From NCBI GenBank assembly GCA_049115575.1, contig JAGDZU010000004.1:590912-654911 (forward strand): a stretch of DNA of 64,000 nt, written 5' to 3'. Below, in pieces: positions 24,448 to 33,219 of this stretch (within the stretch, counting starts at the first letter, position 1; the number at the start of each line of letters is the position of its first letter). Source of the stretch: JAHEKB01 sp049115575 (GTDB lineage: Bacteria > Bacteroidota > Bacteroidia > NS11-12g > UBA9320). A model generated the notes under the pieces. It saw only the letters and a list, made by a program, of their open reading frames with translations, was not told the origin of the DNA and did not search any database. A program made the position numbers and the translations under genes.

Positions 24448-25800
24448 ATGGCCAAGACAAAAACAGTCTATACCTGCTCTAATTGTGGAGCCAACTACGC
24501 ACAAATGATAGGCAAATGTTTTTCATGTGGGTCTTTCAATACAATCAATGAAGAAAAAATAACTAAGTCTTCAAATGCCGTAACGAGAGATCAGATAGAA
24601 GGACACATTACTCCAATAAGGAGCGTTGACTCTCAGGAAGTTGCAAGGATTTCAGTGCCTGGTCAAGAATTGAATCGAGTTCTAGGTGGAGGTTTGGTTC
24701 CAGGCTCAGTAATTCTTTTAGGTGGTGAGCCGGGAATAGGGAAATCAACCCTTCTTCTTCAGACGGCATTGAGAATGAACCAGCCTGTGATCTATGTAAG
24801 TGGAGAGGAGAGCTTGAATCAAATCAAAATGCGAGGAGATAGAATTGGGATCAAGAATGATGATTGTCTGCTGCTAAATGAAACTTGTGTGGAATCAATT
24901 ATTAATCACTTAAAAAAAATTAAACCCGCATTTGCCATTATTGATTCAATTCAGACTTTGTACTCCAAGTATTTAGAATCTACCCCTGGAACAGTTTCTC
25001 AAATCAGAGAAACAAGTGCATTGTTAATCCAAATGGCTAAACAACACCATATCCCATTATTCCTAGTAGGTCATATCACCAAAGATGGTCAGTTAGCCGG
25101 TCCAAAGCTATTAGAGCATATGGTGGATACAGTTTTACAATTTGAAGGGGAGACTCAATATGCATATCGTTTGTTGAGAACCTTGAAAAACAGATTTGGC
25201 AGTTCTATGGAGCTCGGTATTTATGAAATGAATTCAAATGGAATGCGAGAAGTATTAAACCCATCTGAACTTCTAATTACTGATCGCAAAGAGAATTTGT
25301 CTGGCATTAGTGTTTTGGCCTCTATTGAAGGAAACAGACCTCTTATGGTTGAAACCCAAGCTTTGGTTAGCCCAGCAGTATATGGCACTCCACAAAGAAA
25401 TTCAAATGGGTTTGACTTGAAACGCCTAAATATGATTTTGGCCATACTTGAAAAACGCGCTGCAATGCAGATGGGGTTAAATGATGTCTTTGTAAATATT
25501 GCAGGTGGTCTTAAGATTGCAGACCCGGGTGCTGACTTAGCTCTGGCAGCCTCAATTTGTTCATCTTTTACAAGTATTGCGGTACCTGCTAAAATGGTTT
25601 TTGCCGCAGAATTGGGATTGAGCGGGGAGCTAAGGGGTGTAAACAGGCTTGAACAGAGGCTAAAAGAGGCCGAAAAGTTGGGATATACTCATGCAATGGT
25701 CTCAGATCAGGTGGATTTAGACAAGACTCAGTATAAAATCAAGTTAATTCAACAGGATAATATTAGAAAATGCATTGATATGCTCTTTAGTGCTAAGTAA
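24448..25800 (+). CDS. radA: DNA repair protein RadA
   Basis: This is the RecA-like ATPase that drives branch migration in recombinational repair. It has 450 residues with an N-terminal C4 zinc finger (CSNCG and CFSCG at residues about 10-28), Walker A GGEPGIGKST near 92-101, the RadA-specific KNRFGS motif near residue 250, and a C-terminal Lon-protease-like domain (GGLKIADPGADLALAASI). It stands alone, divergent from the exbB operon, and is followed after 118 bp by the first ECF sigma gene. Confidence 0.97.
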   Translation: MAKTKTVYTCSNCGANYAQMIGKCFSCGSFNTINEEKITKSSNAVTRDQIEGHITPIRSVDSQEVARISVPGQELNRVLGGGLVPGSVILLGGEPGIGKSTLLLQTALRMNQPVIYVSGEESLNQIKMRGDRIGIKNDDCLLLNETCVESIINHLKKIKPAFAIIDSIQTLYSKYLESTPGTVSQIRETSALLIQMAKQHHIPLFLVGHITKDGQLAGPKLLEHMVDTVLQFEGETQYAYRLLRTLKNRFGSSMELGIYEMNSNGMREVLNPSELLITDRKENLSGISVLASIEGNRPLMVETQALVSPAVYGTPQRNSNGFDLKRLNMILAILEKRAAMQMGLNDVFVNIAGGLKIADPGADLALAASICSSFTSIAVPAKMVFAAELGLSGELRGVNRLEQRLKEAEKLGYTHAMVSDQVDLDKTQYKIKLIQQDNIRKCIDMLFSAK

Positions 25801-25906
25801 TTGTATATCAAGCTGCACATAGCTAAATTCTAAGCTGTTATTGTGGGTAAAAACCACAGTTTATTTGTAAATCTTCCCTTTCCTTTAAAAAATATTTCAA
25901 TCCCAT

Positions 25907-25935
25907 GCAACCATTGGGATGAACCCAAGACTAAT
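25907..25935 (+). promoter_or_regulatory. Candidate ECF-sigma autoregulatory promoter, module 1 (GCAACCATT - 13 nt - GACTAAT)
   Basis: GCAACCATT (25907-25915) and GACTAAT (25929-25935) have the AAC / GAC-or-GTC layout of ECF promoters. A TTG start follows exactly 16 nt later (25952). The element before the second sigma gene has the same nine-base -35 half, a 12-nt spacer, GTCTAAT, and again 16 nt to a TTG start. Confidence 0.68.
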
Positions 25936-25951
25936 GAGCAAAGCGAATAGT

Positions 25952-26494
25952 TTGAAAAATGACCAGGAACTTATTACAGCCTGTGCAAGGAAAGAACCTA
26001 ACGCTCAAAAACAACTATTTAACCAGTATGCAGGCAAAATGCTTGGGGTTTGTGCTAGATATTGCCCCAATATGGAGGACGCCAAAGACGCTCTTCATGA
26101 GGGATATATCAAGATATTTCATCAAATTGAACGCTTTAAAGGAAATGCAAAACTGGAAACTTGGATGACAAGGATAATGATAAATACTGCTATTGATCAC
26201 TTTAAAAAGAGCATCAAATTCAAGGAATACAATCCTGAATCACGCGAGCTCGAAGAAGCCACTTATATAGAATTTGACGAAGATAAGGAAGTGAAAATGG
26301 CCGATTTAATTGCTGTTATCAATAAATTACCTGACGGTTATAGGATTATTTTTAACCTATACGCCATTGAAGGATATACGCATAAAGAAATTGCTGCTCA
26401 GTTGAGTATTAGCGAAGGGACATCAAAATCTCAACTTGCTAGGGCCAGAAAGCAGCTGCAAAGACTAGTTAAAGAGAACATTAATCTTGGCTAA
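25952..26494 (+). CDS. ECF-type RNA polymerase sigma factor, module 1
   Basis: This 180-residue sigma factor has region 2 (QKQLFNQYAGKM through KLETWMTRIMINTAIDHFKK) and region 4 (LPDGYRIIFNLYAIEGYTH then EIAAQLSISEGTSKSQLARA). I placed the start at TTG 25952, because its first codons align with the TTG start of the paralogue at 63805 and because ATGs at 25919 and 25934 lie inside the proposed promoter. If that promoter is wrong, ATG 25919 gives 191 residues. It overlaps the anti-sigma/barrel gene by 8 bp. A membrane-signalling role is inferred from that pairing. Confidence 0.88.
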   Translation: MKNDQELITACARKEPNAQKQLFNQYAGKMLGVCARYCPNMEDAKDALHEGYIKIFHQIERFKGNAKLETWMTRIMINTAIDHFKKSIKFKEYNPESRELEEATYIEFDEDKEVKMADLIAVINKLPDGYRIIFNLYAIEGYTHKEIAAQLSISEGTSKSQLARARKQLQRLVKENINLG

Positions 26495-27794
26495 GAAAAA
26501 GCAACATATCGATGATTTTTTTAAGGAGAACTTAGCTCATAAGGATCTTCCTTTGGATGGGACGGAATGGTCTCGTCTTGAACATGCCTTAGCACCAAAA
26601 AGAAAAAGAAGGTTCATGTGGTGGTGGTTGCTATTACCTCTAGCACTTTTTGGTCTTTGGGCATTGTTTAATCCATCTTCAAATCAAGAAGTGGATGCGG
26701 AAACTATTGTTGACCGAAATGAATACAATAAAGACAACACTAATAATCACAATGCAGATAACTCAGAAATAACCGCTTCGGAAGAAAGAGATACTGAAGA
26801 ATCTACACTTACACCATTTGAGCGCGAACACGGCACCAATGTAATTCGTATAGTGGAAGAAACAGAGGCTACTGAACATAGCTCAAATGAACAGGCTACA
26901 AGCACAATTCATTCAAATGGAGTTGAGCCAATCGCTATTGACGTTGACCCTGTTAAGATTGTTGACTACTCCCATTTATTGGTTGAAATATTCTCAAAAA
27001 CCGCTCTCATTTTAGACTATAATGCCACATTTAAGTCGCTTGATTCGTCTGATTTAAAGAGCGTTCCTTCTCAAACATCTAAGATGAAACCAATTAGCGT
27101 TTCGCTACCATGGCATATAGGTGTTAATGTAGGTGGAAATATTAACCAGCAAAGAATGAATTCGAATAAAGACGAACTAATCACGTATAGGACACTGAAC
27201 GAAAAACAAAGTTTCAGGCCAGAAGTACAAGTGGATCTTAAAACCGAGTTTAAAGGTTTCTCCTATAGCGCAGGATTAGGATATGTGAGCACACAGCAAT
27301 CGCTTGGTAAAGCCTACTCCAATAATCCAGAGATTAGAGTTTTACTGTATGACAGCATTGCCTTTGTAGATATTAACGATGATACTACTTGGTTGCCTTG
27401 GAATTACAGAGATAGCGTAATAAAGACAGGCATTAACAACCCAAGCTATAACTACATGAGCATTCCAATAAGTGTAGGAAAGGCATTTAATTTAGGTCCT
27501 CGATCAAGCGTTGAATTAATATTCAATTTAAGACCTCAATACTTGCTCAGCGCTAGCGGACAAGTAGCTGGACCATCTTTGAGAGTTTATGATGTTTCTA
27601 CCGCCGGTATAAACAGATTCAACTTGCGAACAGGATTAGAAGTGGCATATAACTATCAACTAATGCCAAGGTGGCAATTACAGACTAAAGCTGGAATGCA
27701 GTATGATCTCATAGATATGAGTAAGAATGACGAGATCACACAACATATTGATTTATACGGATTGAAACTGGGACTATACTATAGATTAAAGTAG
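26487..27794 (+). CDS. Anti-sigma-like / outer-membrane beta-barrel fusion protein, module 1
   Basis: This 435-residue protein (TTG start) seems to span the whole envelope. Residues 1-42 are charged and cytoplasmic, with a GTEWSRLEHAL motif. Residues 43-62 form one membrane helix after KRKRR. Residues about 63-195 are a hydrophilic Glu/Thr/Asn-rich linker. Residues about 200-435 alternate amphipathic strands typical of a small outer-membrane barrel (GFSYSAGLGYV, YNYMSIPISVG, LYGLKLGLYYRLK at the end). The first part would bind the sigma factor encoded just upstream. The architecture recurs in the 432-residue paralogue at 61982-63280. Function is inferred. Confidence 0.75.
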   Translation: MAKKKQHIDDFFKENLAHKDLPLDGTEWSRLEHALAPKRKRRFMWWWLLLPLALFGLWALFNPSSNQEVDAETIVDRNEYNKDNTNNHNADNSEITASEERDTEESTLTPFEREHGTNVIRIVEETEATEHSSNEQATSTIHSNGVEPIAIDVDPVKIVDYSHLLVEIFSKTALILDYNATFKSLDSSDLKSVPSQTSKMKPISVSLPWHIGVNVGGNINQQRMNSNKDELITYRTLNEKQSFRPEVQVDLKTEFKGFSYSAGLGYVSTQQSLGKAYSNNPEIRVLLYDSIAFVDINDDTTWLPWNYRDSVIKTGINNPSYNYMSIPISVGKAFNLGPRSSVELIFNLRPQYLLSASGQVAGPSLRVYDVSTAGINRFNLRTGLEVAYNYQLMPRWQLQTKAGMQYDLIDMSKNDEITQHIDLYGLKLGLYYRLK

Positions 27795-27800
27795 CAGTAT

Positions 27801-30233
27801 ATGAGAGGAATAATATTAACACTAAGCGTTTTTGGTTTCATGCTTTTTGCAGATGCACAAGTATGGCAACCCCTTGATGGAGGATTAGACAATACTCCAA
27901 CGGCTATCACCAGTCATAATAATCTAATTGCAACTGCTCAAGTAACAGGTTATGAAAAAGGTTATAGAGTGCATAAGGTGAGCATATGGAACGGCTACTA
28001 TTGGCTAAATCTTCCTCCTATCTACGCAGATTCAAATTCGCTTATTCTAGCGCTAAAATTCTATAAAGGATCTCTCTATATTGCTGGAAAAGTTTCGGAG
28101 TTCAAAGATGTTGCAGGAGCAAAACACATCATCAGATGGAAAGATAGAAAATATGAAAAGCTCAGTGCCTTGAGTGGCAATATCAGCAACTTCAACTATA
28201 TCAATGGATTAAATGATTTCGACAATCAATTGCTCATTTCAGGGCCATTTGTAACTACATCTGCCAATTATGGAGAGAGTATTGCACTGTTTAACGGGGT
28301 GAGTTTACTTGCGGCTAGCAATGCAGCATTTGGTAAAGGAATCAGGGGGAACATCAATGATGTATTTAGCAATGAAAACATGCTTGTTATTGGTGGTAGA
28401 TTAACCAAAGCCAATGATACTGCAACTGTGAACCTAGCGTACTTTTACAAAAACCATTGGTTTAGGGTTAGCAATAATGCGTTCATCCCTAAACATGTAG
28501 TGGCGGTTGGTAGTCATGTATACTTTGCCGGTTTAGATTCAAAAACCAAAGCCAAGAATTTCTTTAAAGTAAATAATGGACTCATAGACACCATTGATTT
28601 TGGGTTGACTGAAGTTTCAGAAGTCTACGACATGGTGGTTGTGAATGGTGTAATTTATGCATCAGGCCAATTTTATATGAATGGAGCAGATAATCCTGTT
28701 AGCCTTGTAAAGTTAGACAACGGTAAATGGACTGCTGTTGAGAATGGCAATCTATTGGGTCTAAGATTATTGCTTGAACATAAAGAACATCTTTTTGCTA
28801 GCGGATTTTTCACTTACCATGATGGAATCAATTACAGACATATTGCGCGATACCTTCCAAACCACGGAATAATCAGTGGTAAAATATATTTCGACAAAGA
28901 CAAAAACTGTTTGCTGAACGCTCGAGACGAGTTGCTCAATGAAATGAATGTCTTGATTACTCCAGGGCCCAGATATGTGAAGACATTTGAAAATGGAAGT
29001 TATTTAGCCATTATGCCAAAAGGAAGTTATACGGTAACCTTATTAACTACTCCCAAATGGGAAGTTACTTCCTGTGCCAACAAGTCTTTAAATGTAGAAC
29101 TTGAAAAACAAGCTGTTCAAACCAGTTTGAATTTTCCCGTGACTCAAAAAGCGGGAATTAGAGATTTAGCTATAAAGCTTTCTTCTTCTTCCGGGCAGTC
29201 CATAGATAAAAATGCAGACATCTCCTACCACATACAATATGAAAATAAGGGTTCTGAAAATGTGGCTAACACACGGGTTGTCTTACATTATGACCCAAAG
29301 CTCGGAGGGTTAAAAGCATTTCCCGCTCCTGATGAAGCTGTTGGGGACAGTGCGGTATGGTTAATAACTGATCTATTCGCAGGAGAGGAACGCATGATTT
29401 CTTGTGTTTTTGAAATCAATGATAAAACAGGACAAATCTTGAATTTATCTGCAGACATAGCTTTGGAAGACGAAGAGGAAATTACAATTGATAATCATTC
29501 CGAGTTGGTGCAAAATTTGAATGAAGGCGATTATGATTTCAAGAAAGAAATATTGGGTACAATAGGTGATACTGCCTATATAAATGATTCAACAGATGAC
29601 ATTGAATATCAAGTCAGCTTTGCCAATTACACATCAGATACTATTTTCAATGTATATGTAATTGATACCATAAGATTGAATCACAGCCTTTCAATTATTC
29701 AAACCACAGGTGCGAGCCATTATGTGGTTGGAGAAGCTTTCCCAGGTTTACCGGGAGAAGATTTGGGTATTATTGTATGGTCATTCCCAAATATTAACCT
29801 TCTACCAAATCCAGATCATAACCCTGAGATAGTAGCACATAAAGGATTTGTAAGTTTCAGACTAGGATTGAATTCGGGTATAAGTGAAGGCACTGTTATC
29901 ACTAACAGAGCTAATGTGGTATTTGACTATTACGAGGAAGAAGCTACAAATTGGGTATATGCCATAGTAAACAACCAGTTAGCATCAACTAGTCCTCTTT
30001 TAGAGCTTGACCAAATTAGTATCTACCCCAATCCTGTAAACGAAGAATTGCACATAGAGTTGGAAAAACCTACAGAGTACTCTATTAATGTCTATTCCAT
30101 GAATGGACAAATGATGAATGTTCAGTCAGCGTCTTTTAATTCTATTTCAACGGAGTCTTATCCTCCGGGCATGTATGTGCTTCAACTACAGATAGAAGGG
30201 GAATTATATACCAAACGCTTCATTAAGTTGTAG
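27801..30233 (+). CDS. Large T9SS-sorted surface protein with propeller-like and DUF7619-like regions, module 1
   Basis: The 810-residue protein has a signal peptide (ending FADAQ), then an N-terminal region with repeated W/F-N-G-x-x-W elements (VSIWNGYYWLNL, IALFNGVSLL) suggesting a beta-propeller up to about residue 350. Next comes a short domain opening GKIYFDKDKNC and two immunoglobulin-like DUF11/DUF7619-type domains (YHIQYENKGSENV; FANYTSDTIFNVYVIDT). A T9SS sorting domain starts at ISIYPNPV. It begins 6 bp after the barrel gene. The paralogue at 59580-61982 has the same order and nearly the same length. Its ligand is unknown; it may be the signal-receiving or signal-giving surface partner. 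Confidence 0.82.
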   Translation: MRGIILTLSVFGFMLFADAQVWQPLDGGLDNTPTAITSHNNLIATAQVTGYEKGYRVHKVSIWNGYYWLNLPPIYADSNSLILALKFYKGSLYIAGKVSEFKDVAGAKHIIRWKDRKYEKLSALSGNISNFNYINGLNDFDNQLLISGPFVTTSANYGESIALFNGVSLLAASNAAFGKGIRGNINDVFSNENMLVIGGRLTKANDTATVNLAYFYKNHWFRVSNNAFIPKHVVAVGSHVYFAGLDSKTKAKNFFKVNNGLIDTIDFGLTEVSEVYDMVVVNGVIYASGQFYMNGADNPVSLVKLDNGKWTAVENGNLLGLRLLLEHKEHLFASGFFTYHDGINYRHIARYLPNHGIISGKIYFDKDKNCLLNARDELLNEMNVLITPGPRYVKTFENGSYLAIMPKGSYTVTLLTTPKWEVTSCANKSLNVELEKQAVQTSLNFPVTQKAGIRDLAIKLSSSSGQSIDKNADISYHIQYENKGSENVANTRVVLHYDPKLGGLKAFPAPDEAVGDSAVWLITDLFAGEERMISCVFEINDKTGQILNLSADIALEDEEEITIDNHSELVQNLNEGDYDFKKEILGTIGDTAYINDSTDDIEYQVSFANYTSDTIFNVYVIDTIRLNHSLSIIQTTGASHYVVGEAFPGLPGEDLGIIVWSFPNINLLPNPDHNPEIVAHKGFVSFRLGLNSGISEGTVITNRANVVFDYYEEEATNWVYAIVNNQLASTSPLLELDQISIYPNPVNEELHIELEKPTEYSINVYSMNGQMMNVQSASFNSISTESYPPGMYVLQLQIEGELYTKRFIKL

Positions 30234-30253
30234 AGGTCAAAACAAAGATTGAC

Positions 30254-30261
30254 TAATTTTG
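30254..30261 (+). promoter_or_regulatory. Possible -7 promoter box for panD (TAATTTTG)
   Basis: TAATTTTG matches TAnnTTTG. A TTG at 30228-30230 lies 23 nt upstream, the outer limit of normal spacing. The box ends 12 nt before the chosen ATG of panD, which argues against a TTG start at 30259 inside the box. Confidence 0.5.
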
Positions 30262-30273
30262 TCCTCTTCTTAT

Positions 30274-30627
30274 ATGTTGATTGAAGTATTAAAATCTAAA
30301 ATCCATCGAGCTAAAGTCACCCAAACAGAACTGGATTATGTTGGTAGCATCACCATAGATGAAAATCTATTGGATGCCGCACATATGATAGAAGGGGAAA
30401 AAGTATTGGTGGTAAACAACAACAACGGAGAACGGTTAGAAACTTACGCCATTGCTGGCGAAAGAGGATCTGGCATGATTTGCCTCAACGGAGCTGCTGC
30501 CAGAAAAGCGGCTAAAGGCGATGTAGTTATTATCATCTCTTTTGCGCATATGGAACCAGAAGAAGCAAAGGCATTTACACCATATCTGGTATTCCCTGAT
30601 CAATTAAACCAAGCTATCGTTGAATAA
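30274..30627 (+). CDS. panD: Aspartate 1-decarboxylase proenzyme
   Basis: PanD makes beta-alanine for pantothenate and CoA. The 117-residue protein starts MLIEVLKSKIHRAKVT, as its homologues do. The self-processing site Gly24-Ser25 (DYVGSITID) yields the pyruvoyl cofactor, and NGAAARKAAKGDVVIIISF is the conserved C-terminal part. Other pantothenate genes are not adjacent. It overlaps the following flippase-like gene by 8 bp, and with rfaE2 forms a three-gene operon of mixed function. Confidence 0.96.
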   Translation: MLIEVLKSKIHRAKVTQTELDYVGSITIDENLLDAAHMIEGEKVLVVNNNNGERLETYAIAGERGSGMICLNGAAARKAAKGDVVIIISFAHMEPEEAKAFTPYLVFPDQLNQAIVE

Positions 30628-31624
30628 AAAACTTAAAACAAGCCTTAACACCATTCTATTCCTTGTAATTGGTGTTGCTTTATTCATATGGGCTACATCT
30701 AATGTAGGTTTGGATCAACTGATTCAAGATATTAAAGAAGCAGATGCCAAATGGATTGCGCTCTCCATGTTTTGTGGAATATTAAGTCATTTGTTTCGAG
30801 CATTGAGATGGAAATTGTTAATTGAACCTATGAACTTTAAAGCTACGTCGGCTGGAGCCTTCCACTCCACCATAGTAGGTTATATGGTGAATATGGCTGT
30901 GCCTCGCCTTGGTGAGGTAACTAGACCTGCTATGCTTTCAAAGCTCGAGGATATCCCATTCAACAAATTAGTTGGAACAGTGTTACTTGAAAGAATTGTT
31001 GATTTAATTATCACTCTCCTTATAGCCGTTGCCATTGTCTTTATGCAGTTTCAATTGATTGCTGATTTCTTAAATGAATTGGTAGCTTCTGGAGGTGACA
31101 ATCTAGTAAAATACGGAATAGGCATTGGTCTGTTTTTTATACTTTTTGCGTTGGGAATCAGATACAGAAAATGGATTTATAAACTCCCTATAATTTCAAA
31201 ATTCAAAGGCTTCTTTGAAGGTGTAGTAGATGGGTTAAAAACCATAACACAACTAAAGAAGAAAGGAATGTTTATTGCCTACAGCCTTCTGATATGGTTC
31301 ATGTACTTCCTCATGCCGTACTTTGTTCTATTTGCGTTAGAAGGCACATCTCATTTGGGAGCTGCAGCTGGATTAACGGTGTTGCTTTTTGGAACCTTTG
31401 CCATGATTATTCCTGTACCAGGTGGTTTAGGAACTTTTGAGGTTTTAGTTCCGGCAGCTTTAGCCTTATATGGTGTGGTAGGAGCAATTGGTGAGAGTTA
31501 TGCTATTATTACTCATGCTGTTCAGGTAATACTTATCTTAGCTGTAGGATTAATCTCAGTAGGATACTTTGTAATCAAATCCCAAAAAAAGAAAAAAAAT
31601 GGAGTGGTCACAGATCATAGCTGA
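30620..31624 (+). CDS. Lysylphosphatidylglycerol synthase TM-region / UPF0104 family membrane protein
   Basis: The 334-residue protein (TTG start inside the end of panD) has about eight membrane helices and the UPF0104/AglD-like pattern: LSHLFRALRWKLLIEP near residue 55, GYMVNMAVPRLGEVTRPAML near 85-105, VLLERIVDL and a late PVPGGLGTFE. These proteins are thought to be lipid flippases, or to resemble the flippase half of MprF, without the synthase domain. The substrate is unknown. It overlaps rfaE2 by 26 bp. Confidence 0.85.
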   Translation: MNKKLKTSLNTILFLVIGVALFIWATSNVGLDQLIQDIKEADAKWIALSMFCGILSHLFRALRWKLLIEPMNFKATSAGAFHSTIVGYMVNMAVPRLGEVTRPAMLSKLEDIPFNKLVGTVLLERIVDLIITLLIAVAIVFMQFQLIADFLNELVASGGDNLVKYGIGIGLFFILFALGIRYRKWIYKLPIISKFKGFFEGVVDGLKTITQLKKKGMFIAYSLLIWFMYFLMPYFVLFALEGTSHLGAAAGLTVLLFGTFAMIIPVPGGLGTFEVLVPAALALYGVVGAIGESYAIITHAVQVILILAVGLISVGYFVIKSQKKKKNGVVTDHS

Positions 31625-32093
31625 CAAACTGTATGCAGATGCAGACCAATTGAAATTGGAGGTTGCAAAATGGCAAACTTTCAATGACAAAGTGGTATTT
31701 ACTAATGGCTGCTTTGACCTTTTGCACTTAGGTCATATGGATTATCTGGCCAAAGCTGCAGATTGCGGAGATCGACTCATAATAGGATTAAACTCAGATA
31801 GCTCGGTATCTCAACTAAAAGGAAACAATCGGCCTATCATTGATGAGCACAGCAGAGCTGTTAAGCTAGCTTCTTTAGCATTTGTAGACGCGGTAGTTCT
31901 ATTTAGTGAGGAAACGCCTTTAGAGCTCATTAAAATGCTTGAGCCAGACGTGTTAGTTAAAGGTGGCGACTATGAGATGTCTGAAATTGTTGGTGCCAAT
32001 GAAATACTTAAAAGCGGAGGAGAAGTTAGAATCATCCCGTTCTTAGCAGGATACTCAAGCACGCACATTATTGATAAGGTGAAAAAAGCCTAA
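31599..32093 (+). CDS. rfaE2: D-glycero-beta-D-manno-heptose 1-phosphate adenylyltransferase
   Basis: The enzyme makes ADP-heptose for the LPS core. This 164-residue protein is only the nucleotidyltransferase half of the E. coli HldE fusion: TNGCFDLLHLGHMDYLAKA contains the HxGH motif, with LNSDSSV and VLVKGGDY downstream and GYSSTHIIDKV at the end. The kinase half is not in this window. It starts 26 bp inside the flippase-like gene and ends with a 4 bp tail-to-tail overlap with the HHH protein gene. Confidence 0.94.
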   Translation: MEWSQIIADKLYADADQLKLEVAKWQTFNDKVVFTNGCFDLLHLGHMDYLAKAADCGDRLIIGLNSDSSVSQLKGNNRPIIDEHSRAVKLASLAFVDAVVLFSEETPLELIKMLEPDVLVKGGDYEMSEIVGANEILKSGGEVRIIPFLAGYSSTHIIDKVKKA

Positions 32094-32722
32094 GATTTTC
32101 TCTTTCCTCCTTTTAACTCCTTTTGAAGCATTTTCAATTTTTCAATCTCGCCGTTCTTGGCCAATACTGATTGTTCTGCCCATGTCGTAGGATCATGAAC
32201 CGCATAGGTTGGGCCTGACTTTATAAGAATATCTCTGATGGCTTGAGGGTTCATCTGAATTATTTGATCATAGCTGTGAACACCACCCTCATTTAATAAG
32301 CTTTGAATCTTTGGACCAACACCTTCAATAATAGTCAGGTCATCTTTAGTTGACTCTGAGGAGGAGCTCGCCATTGGTTCTTTAATATCATCCTCTTTAG
32401 AGGGATTGCTCTTTACATCTTCAAGTTGAGTCTGTAAACTCAATTTTTCAGAAACCGCTCTTGAATAAGCCTCTCTTGAATTTTCTAAGTCTGCTTTAAG
32501 TTGGGAGATTTCTTCTTGATGAACATTATTCATATGCTCCGATTTCTGTTGTTCAGAAAGTTCTTGCTCTAAGCTGGTAACTTTCCTTTTGAGTTTGTCG
32601 TTCAAGAAATGCCTAAAAAGGTATCCCAATAGAAAGGCGCCGAAAATAATGAGGATAATCTCGAGCAAGTATTGATTGAAATTACCCGCTCCTGGTCCTT
32701 GAAAAACTGCTTCTATAATCAT
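32090..32722 (-). CDS. Membrane-anchored coiled-coil protein with C-terminal helix-hairpin-helix domain
   Basis: The 210-residue protein has an N-terminal membrane helix (LLEIILIIFGAFLLGYLF, about residues 20-37), a coiled coil of about 60 residues (LEQELSEQQKSEHMNN onward), a Ser/Glu/Lys linker and a C-terminal helix-hairpin-helix domain (LTIIEGVGPKIQSLLNEGGV). The domain resembles those in Bacteroidota 'OmpA/HHH' proteins and ribosomal L21-like accessory proteins. It overlaps the OmpA-like gene upstream by 4 bp. A non-specific DNA- or protein-binding role at the inner membrane is possible; nothing firmer can be said. Confidence 0.65.
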   Translation of the reverse strand: MIIEAVFQGPGAGNFNQYLLEIILIIFGAFLLGYLFRHFLNDKLKRKVTSLEQELSEQQKSEHMNNVHQEEISQLKADLENSREAYSRAVSEKLSLQTQLEDVKSNPSKEDDIKEPMASSSSESTKDDLTIIEGVGPKIQSLLNEGGVHSYDQIIQMNPQAIRDILIKSGPTYAVHDPTTWAEQSVLAKNGEIEKLKMLQKELKGGKRKS

Positions 32723-33219
32723 GAGTCCTTGTATTCTAATGTGTCATTTGAATGGGGTGTTCTTTCATGTCCGAAGATAATATTAATCCTTGACGCTTTG
32801 ATATAATCATTCTGTTCTTCTAGATCTGTTTGTTCAGAACCTAATTCAACTTGCAAATCAGACACTTCCGGAAATAATTGTCTAACCGCTTGAGCTCTAG
32901 CTTGCCCTAGATTGATAAAACCAGTTTGGTTGTTCTCCAAGGGGTCATATAACCCTATGATTTGTAACTGGTGGTTAGCTTGCAGCTCATTTAGTAATTG
33001 AGTTCTCATAGCTGAAAATGCATTCCCTTTAAGTACAAGGTCGCTTTCCCATTCAAAAACTATGGATTCTTCTATATTAGAAGAAAGGCTTTGCATATCT
33101 CCCTCTGTTGTGGGTGAACATACTTGTTTCACATGGCAGAGATAGAACCAAGCACCCCCAGCCATAAACAGTATAAAAAAGATTAAAACTAAGGTGGCAT
33201 TTTTATTCATGAGCTTCAT
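32719..33219 (-). CDS. Small membrane-anchored OmpA-like protein
   Basis: The 166-residue protein has one N-terminal membrane helix or uncleaved signal (LVLIFFILFMAGGAWFYL) and a single OmpA-C-like domain: LLNELQANHQLQIIGLYDP, then FINLGQARAQAVRQLF, which mirrors the OmpA 'Ls..RA..V' peptidoglycan-binding helix. It is shorter and more divergent than the domain in the true OmpA protein at 48376-49857. It is the first of a two-gene operon with the HHH protein. The pairing suggests a link between peptidoglycan and a membrane scaffold, which is inference. Confidence 0.6.
   Translation of the reverse strand: MKLMNKNATLVLIFFILFMAGGAWFYLCHVKQVCSPTTEGDMQSLSSNIEESIVFEWESDLVLKGNAFSAMRTQLLNELQANHQLQIIGLYDPLENNQTGFINLGQARAQAVRQLFPEVSDLQVELGSEQTDLEEQNDYIKASRINIIFGHERTPHSNDTLEYKDS

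Noticed and set aside
25842..25858. Hairpin TGTGG...CCACA after radA as a terminator
   Set aside because: Only five base pairs and no T run directly after it.
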